64,000 bases of DNA from Gaiellasilicea sp963806955 (lineage in GTDB: Bacteria; Actinomycetota; Thermoleophilia; Gaiellales; Gaiellaceae): NCBI GenBank assembly GCA_963806955.1, contig CAWDZG010000002.1:1426001-1490000 (forward strand), read 5' to 3'. Below the pieces are notes generated by a model. The model was not told the origin of the DNA and made no database searches. It was given only the letters and a program-made list of their open reading frames with translations. Of the stretch, positions 15,875 to 24,188 are shown piece after piece. Both the position numbers and the translations under genes were made by a program. Numbering within the stretch: the stretch's first letter is position 1; every line of letters begins with the position of its first letter.

Positions 15875-16825
15875 TCAGCTCCCCGACCCGGAGGGGTCGA
15901 GGCCTTGCGCGAGAGGGTCGTCGCCCGTGAGGCTCCGGTAGGCGATCGGCAGCTGGCGCCGGCGGCGCACGCCGAGCTTCTGACGGAGCACGTCGCAGTG
16001 CGCCTTCACCGTCCTGGGGGAGATGCCGAGCCGCTCCGAGACTTCGTCGTTCGAGCAGCCGGCGGCGATGAGGACGATCACGTCGCGCTGACGAGCCGTG
16101 ATCGCTGGAACCCTCTCGACCGTTGCATTCACCATGGTTCGCAGGCTAGGCCGAACGGCTGAACGACACCATTCACCGGCGGGTGTAACCCGGGGCGTAC
16201 TTACAGTCGGTCGCGTCGCGGCGGCGACGAATGCCTGCCGTGCGGCGAACAGACCGGGGTCGATCGCGTGCTGCAGGGGGGCCTCGTCGTAGGTCACGTC
16301 CGCGCCGGCAGCGGTCAAGGCGTCGCGCGCCTCGCGGCCGAACTCGACGGGGATGACCGGGTCGAGCGTGCCGTGCGCGATCGCGACCGGAAAGCCGTCC
16401 AGGCCAGCGAGGTCGAGCTCGAGCCCGTCGACGCGCGGGAGGAAGCCGGAGAACGCCAGGATCGCGGCGGGGCGCTTCGCCGGGCCGCGCCCGAGCCCGA
16501 GTGCCCAGCTCATCACCGTGCCCTGCGAGAAGCCGCCGAGGACGAGCGGCTGCGGCAGCGTGTCGAGTAGCTCCGACAGCGCCTCGAAGCTCGGCCAGAA
16601 GGTGTCCGGTTCGGGCGTCGGGATGCCCGCGAGCCGGTACCAGTGCCTGCCGCCCGGCGGCAGCGCGAGCGGGCCCTTCGGCGTGATCCCGAGCAGCCGG
16701 CGCTCCGGGTCGAGCGCATCGAGCAACGGGTGGAGGTCGTTCTCGTCGGCGCCACGTCCGTGCAGCAGGACGAGCGTTCCCTCCGGCTCGGTCAGCGCCG
16801 AGCGCTCCAGGATGTGCAGGCTCAC
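15875..16825 (-). CDS. MhqD-like carboxylesterase/phospholipase continuing in frame into a LuxR HTH domain
   Basis: 316 residues. Residues 1 to about 205 form an alpha/beta hydrolase of the phospholipase/carboxylesterase family: LVLLHGRGADENDL, nucleophile GGFSQGTVMSW, AIAHGTLDPVIPV (Asp), LQHAID (His). Homologues normally end there. Here about 25 low-complexity residues follow, then ITARQRDVIVLIAAGCSNDE and SPRTVKAHCDVLRQKLGV, a LuxR-type HTH. The HTH could instead be its own 86-codon gene from ATG 16135. GTG 16825 overlaps the dioxygenase stop (GTGA). In Bacillus the MhqD hydrolase and MhqO dioxygenase are quinone-stress partners. Confidence 0.75.
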   Translation of the reverse strand: MSLHILERSALTEPEGTLVLLHGRGADENDLHPLLDALDPERRLLGITPKGPLALPPGGRHWYRLAGIPTPEPDTFWPSFEALSELLDTLPQPLVLGGFSQGTVMSWALGLGRGPAKRPAAILAFSGFLPRVDGLELDLAGLDGFPVAIAHGTLDPVIPVEFGREARDALTAAGADVTYDEAPLQHAIDPGLFAARQAFVAAATRPTVSTPRVTPAGEWCRSAVRPSLRTMVNATVERVPAITARQRDVIVLIAAGCSNDEVSERLGISPRTVKAHCDVLRQKLGVRRRRQLPIAYRSLTGDDPLAQGLDPSGSGS

Positions 16826-17733
16826 CCGCGCGGGCTCGGCAGCGGGGTCAGTCGCGGCTCGATCTGCTCGCGGAGGTGCTCGTAGTCCGGCGGCAGCGAC
16901 AGCCGCTCGCCCAGGTGCTCCGGGTCCTCGTCGGTGGCGAAGCCCGGCCCGAGCGTGGCCAGCTCGAAGAGAACCCCGTTCGGCTCGCGGAAGTAGACCG
17001 AGCGGAAGTAGAAGCGATCGATCACCTGTGTCGGGCGTGCCCCGGACTCGGCGACCCGCTCCTGCCACGCCTCGATCTCGTCCAGCTGCGTCGCCCAGGC
17101 AACGTGGTGGACCGTGCCGGCGCCCGGCACCGCCTGAGTGTCCGGCGGCCCGTCGTAGGCGTAGAAGCCGCCGCGCTTCCCGCCGCGCGCCTCCCAGACG
17201 TTCTGCTCGGTCGGCGCGAAGCCGAGCGTGTCCTCGAGCAGCGCGCGGCTCCGCTCGGGATCGACCGCGTAGGCGCGTACGCCCGCGAAGCCACGGAGCG
17301 CATGCTCCTCCGGGATCTCCGGATGCCGGGCGACGAGCGGCTCGTCCTCGCTGCCGGTCGCGTCGAGCTCGTGCCGCACCCCCTCGAAGTCCTCGAAGGT
17401 CAGGTGCTGCCCGGAGCGGGCGACGTGCTCGGCCTCGCCGGCGAGCCGTCGCTCCCAGAAGTCGAGCGAAGCGTCGGAGCCCACCCGCCAGACGATGGTG
17501 TGCACCATTCCGGGGCCGGCCTGGCCGCGCGCGGCGCCCGGATACTCGAAGAACGTGATGTCCGAGCCGGCGCTGCCGCGCTCGTCCGCGTAGAAGAGGT
17601 GGTAGACGGTCGGATCGTCCTGGTTGACCGTCTTCTTCACGAGCCGCAGACCGAGCACGCGCGTGTAGAAATCGACGTTGCGCGGCGCGTCGCCGGTGAT
17701 CAGCGTGACGTGGTGGACTCCTTCCAGGCGCAC
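16822..17733 (-). CDS. mhqO: MhqO-like ring-cleaving dioxygenase (VOC superfamily)
   Basis: 303 residues with two vicinal-oxygen-chelate modules. VHHVTLITGDAPRNVDFYTRVLGLRLVKKT (split around 6-35) is the diagnostic MhqA/MhqO N-terminus. Metal ligands are predicted as His in GVHHVTL, His in VHHVAW and Glu in GVLFELATLG. MhqO-type enzymes open hydroquinone or catechol rings and protect against quinone electrophiles. GTG start; translationally coupled to the hydrolase. It is divergent from the glycosyltransferase 38 nt away. No MarR-type repressor gene (MhqR) is adjacent, so regulation may lie with the HTH fused to the hydrolase. Confidence 0.82.
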   Translation of the reverse strand: MRLEGVHHVTLITGDAPRNVDFYTRVLGLRLVKKTVNQDDPTVYHLFYADERGSAGSDITFFEYPGAARGQAGPGMVHTIVWRVGSDASLDFWERRLAGEAEHVARSGQHLTFEDFEGVRHELDATGSEDEPLVARHPEIPEEHALRGFAGVRAYAVDPERSRALLEDTLGFAPTEQNVWEARGGKRGGFYAYDGPPDTQAVPGAGTVHHVAWATQLDEIEAWQERVAESGARPTQVIDRFYFRSVYFREPNGVLFELATLGPGFATDEDPEHLGERLSLPPDYEHLREQIEPRLTPLPSPRG

Positions 17734-17771
17734 CGGCCCATCATGACGGCCCGGATAGAGTCCATGCAGAG

Positions 17772-18908
17772 ATGAAGGTCGGCATCGTCGTCCCGTTCTC
17801 GTGGTCCTTCTGGGGCGCCGTGGTCGAGCATGCGGAGCTCCAGGCGGCTGCGCTCCGCGACCTCGGCCACGAGGTCCGGTTGGTCATGGGCAACGATCCA
17901 CCCGGTCAGTTCACTCGCGTTCTCCATCCGCGTGTGGGCCGTCACGGAGAACCGCCGCCGGAGGTGATCCCGATCGGGCGCTCCGTGATCGTGCCGGCCA
18001 ACGGCTCGCTCCCGAACATCATCCTCAGTCCCCGCTCGATCCTTCGGATCCGCCGCGTGCTGGAGCGGGAGCGTTTCGACGTGCTCCACCTGCACGAACC
18101 GATGACGCCGACACCGTGCATCGCCGCGCTCGCGCTCTTCGACGGACCGATGGTCGGGACGCACCACGCGAGCGGCGAGCTCGGCTGGATGCGCCTCGCG
18201 CGGCCGGTCTGGGGGTTCCTCGAGGAGCGGCTCGACCGGCGGATCGCCGTCTCCGAGCAGGCGCGCGCCTCGGCGCAGCGCTGGCTGCCGGGCGAGTACG
18301 AGATCGTCCCGAACGGCGTCCTGATCCCCGACGACGTCGAGCCCGGCGGGCGGGAGCACCGGATCGTCTTCGCCGGCCGCCACGAGCCGCGCAAGGGCCT
18401 GCACGTCCTCCTGCGCGCGTGGCCCGAGCTCAGGAAGCGCACCGGGGCCCGGCTGCGGGTCGTCGGCGCCGACCCGCTCGCCGTCCGGCTTCTGCTCACG
18501 CGGCTGCGCGTTCCCGACGACGGGATCGACGTGCTCGGCTTCCTCAGCCAGGACGACCTGACGGCCGAGCTCGCGTCGGCGAAGGCGCTGGTCGCCCCCT
18601 CGCTCGGCGGCGAGAGCTTCGGGATGGTGCTCACGCGCGCGTTCGCGTGCGCGACGCCGGTCGTGGCGTCCGACATCCCCGGCTACCGCGACGTGATGAC
18701 CCCGGAGACCTCGGTCGCGGTGCCGCCCGAGGATCCGGGCGCGCTCGCCGACGCGGTCGAGGCGCTCCTCGCGGACGAGGCGCGACGCGAGGCGCTCGGC
18801 ACCGCCGCGCGCGGGCTCGCGATCGACCGCTACTCCTGGCACGACATCGCCCGCAGGCTGACCGGGATCTACGAGGCCGCCAGCGGACGCGAGCGGGTGG
18901 CGGCGTGA
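17772..18908 (+). CDS. GT4 family glycosyltransferase (PimA-like)
   Basis: 378 residues, GT-B fold. The N-terminal domain opens with KVGIVVPFSWSFWGAVVEH, and its GTHHASGELGW loop resembles the acceptor-binding part of phosphatidylinositol mannosyltransferases. The C-terminal domain carries the nucleotide-sugar signature FAGRHEPRKGLHVLLRAWP and the E-x7-E motif ESFGMVLTRAFACATPVV. Likely a GDP-mannose or UDP-sugar-dependent lipid glycosyltransferase at the cytoplasmic membrane face. TAGAGT ends 10 nt before the ATG. Its stop overlaps the next start (GTGA), linking it with a polytopic flippase-like protein. Confidence 0.88.
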   Translation: MKVGIVVPFSWSFWGAVVEHAELQAAALRDLGHEVRLVMGNDPPGQFTRVLHPRVGRHGEPPPEVIPIGRSVIVPANGSLPNIILSPRSILRIRRVLERERFDVLHLHEPMTPTPCIAALALFDGPMVGTHHASGELGWMRLARPVWGFLEERLDRRIAVSEQARASAQRWLPGEYEIVPNGVLIPDDVEPGGREHRIVFAGRHEPRKGLHVLLRAWPELRKRTGARLRVVGADPLAVRLLLTRLRVPDDGIDVLGFLSQDDLTAELASAKALVAPSLGGESFGMVLTRAFACATPVVASDIPGYRDVMTPETSVAVPPEDPGALADAVEALLADEARREALGTAARGLAIDRYSWHDIARRLTGIYEAASGRERVAA

Positions 18909-19954
18909 GCTTCCTGCCGCGCAGCCCCTGGCTCCGCGCGGCGCTCCTGCTCCCGGTCGTTCCCGTCGTCGCGCTCCTGCTCTGGTGGCGCGGCCCGGAC
19001 TGGGGTGTCGTCTACCACGCCTTCGATCTCGTCAACTGGGCGTGGATCGTCTTCGCACTGGGCCTCAATCTCGTCTCTGTCGTGCTGCGCTCGTTCTCGT
19101 GGCGGTTGACGATCGACCAGGCGCTCGACCCGCCGCAGCCGCGCTTTCACCGGGTCTTCTCCGCCTTCTCCGTCGGATTGCTCGGCAACGCCGTCCTGCC
19201 CGGGCGCATCGGTGAGCTGGCACGCGTCGCCGTGCTCCGCCGGCACCTGCCGCACGGGCGCGGGACGGGCGGTGCTCTCGTCGGCACCGTCTTCGCGCAC
19301 CGGCTCTTCGACCTCTTCCCGGCGCTGCTGCTGGTCGCCTACGTGCTCACGACCGCGAAGATCCCGTACTGGGCCGTCACGAGCCTCGAGATCGTCGCGG
19401 TGATCGGCGTCATCCTCTTCGCCGCCGCGTTCGTCAGCGCCCGCCGAGGGCATCGACCCACGCTCGACGGAACGCGCCCGCTGCGACGCTTGCTCACGAT
19501 GGCCCGCCAGGGGCTCGCCGTGCTCCGCTCGCCGCTCCCTGCACTCGGCGCGATCGTCCTCCAGACCGCGGGCTGGTTCATGCAGCTGCTCGCGGTCTAC
19601 GTCGCGATGCGTGCCTTCGACGTCCACGCGCCGCTGCCCGCCGCCGGGCTCGTGCTGCTGCTGATGAACGTCGCCACGATCTTCCCGCTCTGGCCCGGCA
19701 ACATCGGTCTGCTCCAGGCTGCGGTGGCGCTGCCGCTCGTGCAGTACGGCGTCGACTACTCGACCGGGTTCGCCTACGCGCTCGTGCTCCAGGTGCTCGA
19801 GATGTCGGTCGGCGTCGGCATCGGGCTCGTCTTCCTCGCCCGCGAGGGCATCTCGTTCGCGAGCCTGCGGACGATGCCGGCGGACGAGGGCCTGGCCGTC
19901 GAGTCGGAGGCTCCGGCGGAGGCGGCCCGTGCGCGTGCTGGCGTGCCCGGCTAG
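18905..19954 (+). CDS. Flippase-like membrane protein (lysylphosphatidylglycerol synthase TM / UPF0104 family)
   Basis: 349 residues and about eight TM helices. Family motifs present: VLRSFSWRLTID, GLLGNAVLPGRIGELARVAVL, HRLFDLFPALLLV and FPLWPGNIGLLQ. Proteins of this family next to glycosyltransferases are thought to move or modify lipid-linked sugars; exact function unknown. GTG 18905 follows by GTGA overlap. Upstream open codons back to 17801 are a shadow of the glycosyltransferase. The C-terminus overlaps the next start by 26 nt. Confidence 0.85.
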   Translation: MSFLPRSPWLRAALLLPVVPVVALLLWWRGPDWGVVYHAFDLVNWAWIVFALGLNLVSVVLRSFSWRLTIDQALDPPQPRFHRVFSAFSVGLLGNAVLPGRIGELARVAVLRRHLPHGRGTGGALVGTVFAHRLFDLFPALLLVAYVLTTAKIPYWAVTSLEIVAVIGVILFAAAFVSARRGHRPTLDGTRPLRRLLTMARQGLAVLRSPLPALGAIVLQTAGWFMQLLAVYVAMRAFDVHAPLPAAGLVLLLMNVATIFPLWPGNIGLLQAAVALPLVQYGVDYSTGFAYALVLQVLEMSVGVGIGLVFLAREGISFASLRTMPADEGLAVESEAPAEAARARAGVPG

Positions 19955-20858
19955 CCTCAAAGGCGTCCTGACCGCGGTCGAGGCAGCGGCCGCGCTGGCC
20001 GAAGGGATCCGGTCGGCCGACGGGGAAGCCGCGGAACTTCCCGTCGCGGACGGGGGCGAGGGAACGGCCGAGGTGCTGCAGCGATCACTCGGTGGCGACT
20101 GGCTCGACGCCCACGTGCACGACGCGTTCGGCGCGCCGAGGGTCGCCCGCTGGCTGTTGCTCCCCGACGGGGCTGCCGTCGTGGAGGCCGCGGCCGCCGT
20201 GCCCCTCGACCCGGCGCGACTCGATCCGCTCGCCGCGTCGAGTCGTGGCTTCGGCGAGCTGGTCGCGGCTGCGCTCGCGGAGCGGCCCGCATCCCTGCTG
20301 ATCGGGCTCGGCGGGACCGCGACGATGGATGCCGGCGCCGGCTTCCTCGAGCTCGTGCGCGAGTTGAGCGTGCCAACGCGAGTCGCCTGCGACGTGACCG
20401 CCACCCTGCTCGACGCGCCGGCCGTCTTCGGCCCGCAGAAGGGGGCCGGCAGCGCCGAAGTGGCTGAGCTCGAGCGCAGGTTCGCGGCGCTCGACGAGCT
20501 CGAGGCGGTTCGACACGTGCCGGGCGGCGGGGCCGCGGGCGGGGTGGGCGCGGCGCTTGCCTCGCTCGGCGCGGACCTGCTCCCGGGCGCGCCGCTCGTG
20601 CTCGATGCGATCGGGTTCGACGCCTCCACGTTCGATCTCGTCATCACCGGCGAGGGGCGGGTCGACGCGACGACGGCGCTCGGCAAGGCGCCCGGAGAGG
20701 TGGTACGGCGGGCGCGAGGGCGCCGCTGCGTCGTCTTCGGCGGGACCGTCGACGCCGAGCTGTCGGGCGCGGAGACGGTCGCGCTCTCGGGCGACCCGCT
20801 GCGGGCTGAAGCCGACCTGCGCGAGCTCGGGTGGAAGCTCGCGTCGAGTCGCGGCTAG
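19929..20858 (+). CDS. Glycerate kinase (GlxK family), short form
   Basis: 309 residues, against about 370-380 in typical GlxK. Conserved landmarks: PASLKGVLTAVEAAAALAEG, the PVADGGEGTAEVL motif, LIGLGGTATMDAGAGFL and ITGEGRVDATTALGKAP. It phosphorylates D-glycerate to 2- or 3-phosphoglycerate. The shortening appears to come from the internal lid region and the C-terminal part; no key motif is lost. GTG start lies 26 nt inside the flippase-like gene. Confidence 0.88.
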   Translation: MRVLACPASLKGVLTAVEAAAALAEGIRSADGEAAELPVADGGEGTAEVLQRSLGGDWLDAHVHDAFGAPRVARWLLLPDGAAVVEAAAAVPLDPARLDPLAASSRGFGELVAAALAERPASLLIGLGGTATMDAGAGFLELVRELSVPTRVACDVTATLLDAPAVFGPQKGAGSAEVAELERRFAALDELEAVRHVPGGGAAGGVGAALASLGADLLPGAPLVLDAIGFDASTFDLVITGEGRVDATTALGKAPGEVVRRARGRRCVVFGGTVDAELSGAETVALSGDPLRAEADLRELGWKLASSRG

Positions 20859-20859
20859 G

Positions 20860-21270
20860 TCAGCGCGCGTCGGCTTCGCGCAGCTTGTGCGCGAGCGCCT
20901 GGACGAGCTTCCACGCGATGCGCGCGTCCGTCTCGACGATCGGGCGGAACTCCCAGAACGTCATCGCGTACGCGGTCATGTCCGTCTCGGCCGTCACGGT
21001 GGCGGTGCGGGCGCCCTCGTCGATCAGCGCGATCTCGCCGAAGTAGTCCCCCGGCCCGAGCGTCGCACGATCCTGGCCGTGCACCGTGACCTTGGCCGTG
21101 CCCTCGCCGATCACGAAGAAGCCGGCGCCGCCCTTGCCTTCCTCGGCGATCGTGTCGCCCGCCTTGTAGTTGCGCTCCTTGAAGGTCTCGGCGATCCGCT
21201 CGAGGTCGCGCTTCTCCAGGCCGGAGAAGAGGGGGACACGGGCGATTGTCTCTGCTGACGGACGGGCCAC
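20860..21270 (-). CDS. Stand-alone cyclic nucleotide-binding domain protein
   Basis: 136 residues consisting of one cNMP-binding beta-roll: VPLFSGLEKRDLERIAETF, FFVIGEGTAKV and the phosphate-binding cassette PGDYFGEIALIDEGARTATV with the conserved Arg. No HTH follows, so it is not a full Crp-type regulator. GTG start with TAGGAT ending 7 nt upstream (minus strand, 21278-21283), predicting a leaderless message. It could sense cAMP and act on a partner protein. No partner is obvious nearby. Confidence 0.85.
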   Translation of the reverse strand: MARPSAETIARVPLFSGLEKRDLERIAETFKERNYKAGDTIAEEGKGGAGFFVIGEGTAKVTVHGQDRATLGPGDYFGEIALIDEGARTATVTAETDMTAYAMTFWEFRPIVETDARIAWKLVQALAHKLREADAR

Positions 21271-21280
21271 GGACGCGATC

Positions 21281-21499
21281 CTAACCAGCTTCGTCGGCTG
21301 GGGGAAGGGGAGAACTGCTCGCGGCGCGCTGAGCGAGCTCCTCGATCTTGCCCTCGGCGGTCTCGAGCCGGCCGAGGCAGAACGTCAGCAGCTCCTCGCC
21401 GCGCTCCCAGAGCTTGATCGCCTCGTCCAGCTCGGCGTCGCCGCGCTCGAGCCGGTCGACGATCTGCTCGAGCTCCTTCTGTGCCTCCTCGAACGTCAC
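21281..21499 (-). CDS. xseB: Exodeoxyribonuclease VII small subunit
   Basis: 72 residues, a helical protein with the family pattern TFEEAQKELEQIVDRLERGD, LDEAIKLWERGEEL and CLGRLETAEGKIEEL. It joins XseA to form exonuclease VII, which degrades single-stranded DNA bidirectionally. The GTG at 21499 overlaps the xseA stop by 4 nt, and the longer open frame to 22531 is a shadow of xseA. Length fits the family (60-80). Confidence 0.93.
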   Translation of the reverse strand: MTFEEAQKELEQIVDRLERGDAELDEAIKLWERGEELLTFCLGRLETAEGKIEELAQRAASSSPLPPADEAG

Positions 21500-22716
21500 G
21501 GGCGAACCTCCTCGACGGTCGCGCCGAAGCCTCCGTCGGAGACCTCGACCTCCACTCGCGCGCCCGGGACGAGGCCCGCTGCGGAGCGGAGCACCCCGTC
21601 TCCGGCGCGGACGATCGCGTAGCCGCGCTCGAGCGTCGCGCGCGGCGAGAGGGCTGTGAGCCGGCCCGCCGTCCGCTCGAGCGCGCCGCGCCTTCGCTCG
21701 ACGAGGAGTGCCGGCCCGCGTTGCAACCGGTCGCGCAGGTGTGCCACCCGGCGGTGATCGCGCTCCAGTGAGCGGCGGGCACCGCGAGCGAGTGCGCCGC
21801 GGGCGCGGGCAAGCGACTCGCGCTCCCGGGCGATCGCCCGTCGCACGCTGCGCTCCAGCGAGCCCCGCGCGCGGACCAGCTCGTCGCGGAGCGCCTCGAG
21901 GTCGGGCACCACCAGCTTCGCCGCGGCCGTCGGCGTCGAGGCGCGGACATCGGCAGCGAGGTCGCAGAGCGGCGTGTCCTGCTCGTGCCCCACCGCCGAG
22001 ACCACGGGGACGGGGCAGGCCGCGACGGCACGGACGACGCGCTCGTCGCTGAACGGCAGGAGGTCGTCGAAGCTGCCGCCGCCGCGAGTGAGGACGACGA
22101 CGTCGATGCCCGGCTCGCGCACGATCGCCTCGAGCGCCTCGACGATTCCTGCGGCGGCGCGGGGGCCCTGCACGAGCGTCTCGGCGACGAGGACGCGAGC
22201 GGGCGGGAAGCGAGTCTGGATCGTGGTGACGACGTCGCGTCGCGCCGCGGCGTCGCTGCCGGTGACGAGCCCGATCCGTCGCGGGAAGCGGGGGAGGGGC
22301 CGCTTCCGGTCGGCGTCGAAGAGCCCCTCCGCGGCAAGCGTCCGCTTCAGGCGCTCGATCGCCGCGAGATGCTCGCCGAGGCCGAAACGCTCCAGCGAGA
22401 GCGCGCGCAGGCGGAACTCGCCCTTGGCGGCGTACAGCTCGGCGCGGCCGAGGACGTGGATGCGCTCGCCGTCGGCCACGTCGAGCTTCAACGCGTCGAA
22501 GGTCCTGCGCGGAATCGACGCCGGCAGGCACGAGCCGTCCTCCGGGTCCTTGAGCGTGAAGAAGACGCTGCCCCAGCGCTCGTTGCGGCGGAGCTCGGTG
22601 AGCTCACCCTCGATCCACAGAGTCGGCAGGCGCGCGACCCAGTCCGCGACGCCCTTGTTGAAGCTCGCGACGGTGTAGACCTTCTTGTCCCCGTAGAGCA
22701 GCGGCTCGACCTTCAT
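21496..22716 (-). CDS. xseA: Exodeoxyribonuclease VII large subunit
   Basis: 406 residues. N-terminal OB-fold (about 1-100: WIEGELTELRRNERWGSVFFTL), then the catalytic domain with RIGLVTGSDAAARRDV, VVLTRGGGSFDDLLPFSDE and AVGHEQDTPLCDLAADVRASTP, then a long coiled coil and a C-terminal DNA-binding segment (SPRATLERGYAIV). ATG 22716 is preceded by TAGGCT ending 8 nt upstream (minus strand), so a leaderless transcript is likely. It forms an operon with xseB. Confidence 0.95.
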   Translation of the reverse strand: MKVEPLLYGDKKVYTVASFNKGVADWVARLPTLWIEGELTELRRNERWGSVFFTLKDPEDGSCLPASIPRRTFDALKLDVADGERIHVLGRAELYAAKGEFRLRALSLERFGLGEHLAAIERLKRTLAAEGLFDADRKRPLPRFPRRIGLVTGSDAAARRDVVTTIQTRFPPARVLVAETLVQGPRAAAGIVEALEAIVREPGIDVVVLTRGGGSFDDLLPFSDERVVRAVAACPVPVVSAVGHEQDTPLCDLAADVRASTPTAAAKLVVPDLEALRDELVRARGSLERSVRRAIARERESLARARGALARGARRSLERDHRRVAHLRDRLQRGPALLVERRRGALERTAGRLTALSPRATLERGYAIVRAGDGVLRSAAGLVPGARVEVEVSDGGFGATVEEVRP

Positions 22717-22748
22717 CGATCCCGAGCCTAGACCATGACCCCGGAGCG

Positions 22749-22961
22749 CTAGAGCAGGATCTCGGTGGCCGTGCGGGGATCGCAGCCGCGGCCGACGAGC
22801 TCGACCGCCTCGTGCAGGTCGGCGTCGAGCGCCGCCGCGATCTTCTCTGCGAGCGGCAGCGGGTACCCGGCCTCGATCAGCACGTGCAGCCGCCAGGACT
22901 CCACTTTCGCCCTCTCGCTGCTCCTGTCGACCAGCTCGGTCGTGTCGGCCATGCTGCGCAT
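22749..22961 (-). CDS. Conserved actinobacterial small protein, function unknown
   Basis: 70 residues; initiation four codons downstream (MADTTELVD) is also possible. The core RAKVESWRLHVLIEAGYPLP and LHEAVELVGRGCDPRTATEIL is a short helical domain that I recall in many actinobacterial genomes without assigned function. It has the size of an adaptor or toxin-neutralising protein, but nothing in the sequence supports a specific role. It lies just upstream of xseA in the same direction, 32 nt away. Confidence 0.7.
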   Translation of the reverse strand: MRSMADTTELVDRSSERAKVESWRLHVLIEAGYPLPLAEKIAAALDADLHEAVELVGRGCDPRTATEILL

Positions 22962-23017
22962 GTTCGTGTTGCAAGAGACGATCCCTGCGTGCGCTTGTTA
23001 GCGGAAAGCCCGTTCGC

Positions 23018-24157
23018 TCAGCGGCGCAAGGTCTCTGCTTCTTCCAGCCTGCGGGAGAGCTCGGCGAGCCTGGCCGCGATCGCGGTGCGCTCGGCCTCGG
23101 CCTCGGCGGCGAACGCCCCGAGCGTCCGCCGCAGCTCCGAGTCGGCCGCCGAGACCCTTTGCGCAAACGACTCCGCCAGCTCGTCGCGCTGGCGCTCGAA
23201 CGCCGCCTGAGCCTGACGCTGGCGCTGCTCCAGGCGCTGCTGGCCCGCGTCGCCGGTCTGGGCGAGGCGTTCGGCGAAGACCGTGTCCGCCTGGCGGACG
23301 AACGTCTCGACGGCGCGGTCGAGCTCGCGCGAGAGCCGGCCGGCGGCCTCCTCGCGCGCGGACTTCATCGTGCCGTCGAACTGGACGGCGGCGGCTTCCG
23401 CGTAGCGCTCCGCTTCTCGCGCGATCGACCGCTGGAGCTGCTCGAGCTGGCGGCGCTCCACGTCGGCGAACGACGCCTCGATCCGACGCGCCGCCTCCGT
23501 CTCGCCGCGCTCGATCTGCTCGGCGAGCGTCTGCTCGCGCCGCCGCAGCCGCTCGGCGATCTCCTCGATCACCCGGCGCCGCTCGGCGGTGTGAGCCTCG
23601 AGCTCCTCGAGTGCCTCCGAGACGGCCGCCTGCGCCGAGCGCTCCAGCTCCTCGCGGAGCCGCAGGACGGAGGCGCGTTGCTCGTCCGACGTCGAGACGA
23701 GCTCGGCCGCCTCGGCCTCGATGCGCGTCTCCGCCTCGGCGATCAACTGCTTCTGGCGCTGTGCCAGCCGCCGCAGCTCGGACTCGAGGTTCTGCTGCGC
23801 ACGTTCGAGGTCGGCGCCCCACGCGCGCAGGCGCTCGTCCACCCGCCGCGCCGTGGTCGCGAGCGCGTCGGTGAGCTCGCTGTCAGCCGAGCGCTCGCGC
23901 TCGGCCAGCTCCCGCCGGCGTGCTTCGGCCAGCCGCCGCTCCTCCTCCACGAGGCTCGAGAGCGAGTCGGCGCGCATGCGCGCGATCCGCCCCTTCAGCT
24001 CCTCCGCGCTCGAGGCGGTCTGCTCGGTGACGAGGGCCTCGAGCGTCGCCCTGGCGTCCGCCGTCGGGTCGTCGCGCCGCGGGCGGGCCCGAACGAAAGC
24101 GCCGGCCGCGATCACGATCGCGGCCACCGCCAGCCCGAGTGCGACCTCCTCGATCAC
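23018..24157 (-). CDS. Membrane-anchored long coiled-coil protein
   Basis: 379 residues. One N-terminal TM helix (EVALGLAVAAIVIAAGAFV) is followed by roughly 330 residues of almost uninterrupted Ala/Glu/Arg heptads with few helix breakers. The layout recalls RmuC, ATP-synthase b-like or DivIVA-linked scaffold proteins, but no catalytic domain is visible. GTG start with TACGAT ending 6 nt upstream (minus strand 24164-24169). It is divergent from the next hypothetical gene, whose own -10-like TATGCT lies 7 bp away. Confidence 0.7.
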   Translation of the reverse strand: MIEEVALGLAVAAIVIAAGAFVRARPRRDDPTADARATLEALVTEQTASSAEELKGRIARMRADSLSSLVEEERRLAEARRRELAERERSADSELTDALATTARRVDERLRAWGADLERAQQNLESELRRLAQRQKQLIAEAETRIEAEAAELVSTSDEQRASVLRLREELERSAQAAVSEALEELEAHTAERRRVIEEIAERLRRREQTLAEQIERGETEAARRIEASFADVERRQLEQLQRSIAREAERYAEAAAVQFDGTMKSAREEAAGRLSRELDRAVETFVRQADTVFAERLAQTGDAGQQRLEQRQRQAQAAFERQRDELAESFAQRVSAADSELRRTLGAFAAEAEAERTAIAARLAELSRRLEEAETLRR

Positions 24158-24163
24158 CGTGCC

Positions 24164-24182
24164 ATCGTAGTGCTCCTATGCT
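24164..24182. promoter_or_regulatory. Back-to-back divergent leaderless -10 elements
   Basis: TACGAT on the minus strand (24164-24169) ends 6 nt before GTG 24157. TATGCT on the plus strand (24177-24182) ends 6 nt before ATG 24189. Only 31 bp separate the two start codons, so each promoter's -35 region must lie in or next to the opposite gene. Confidence 0.5.
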
Positions 24183-24188
24183 GCGCCG

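Noticed and set aside
17801..19954. A 717-residue protein including the flippase-like region
   Set aside because: The first 368 codons are an out-of-frame shadow of the glycosyltransferase; the real start is GTG 18905.
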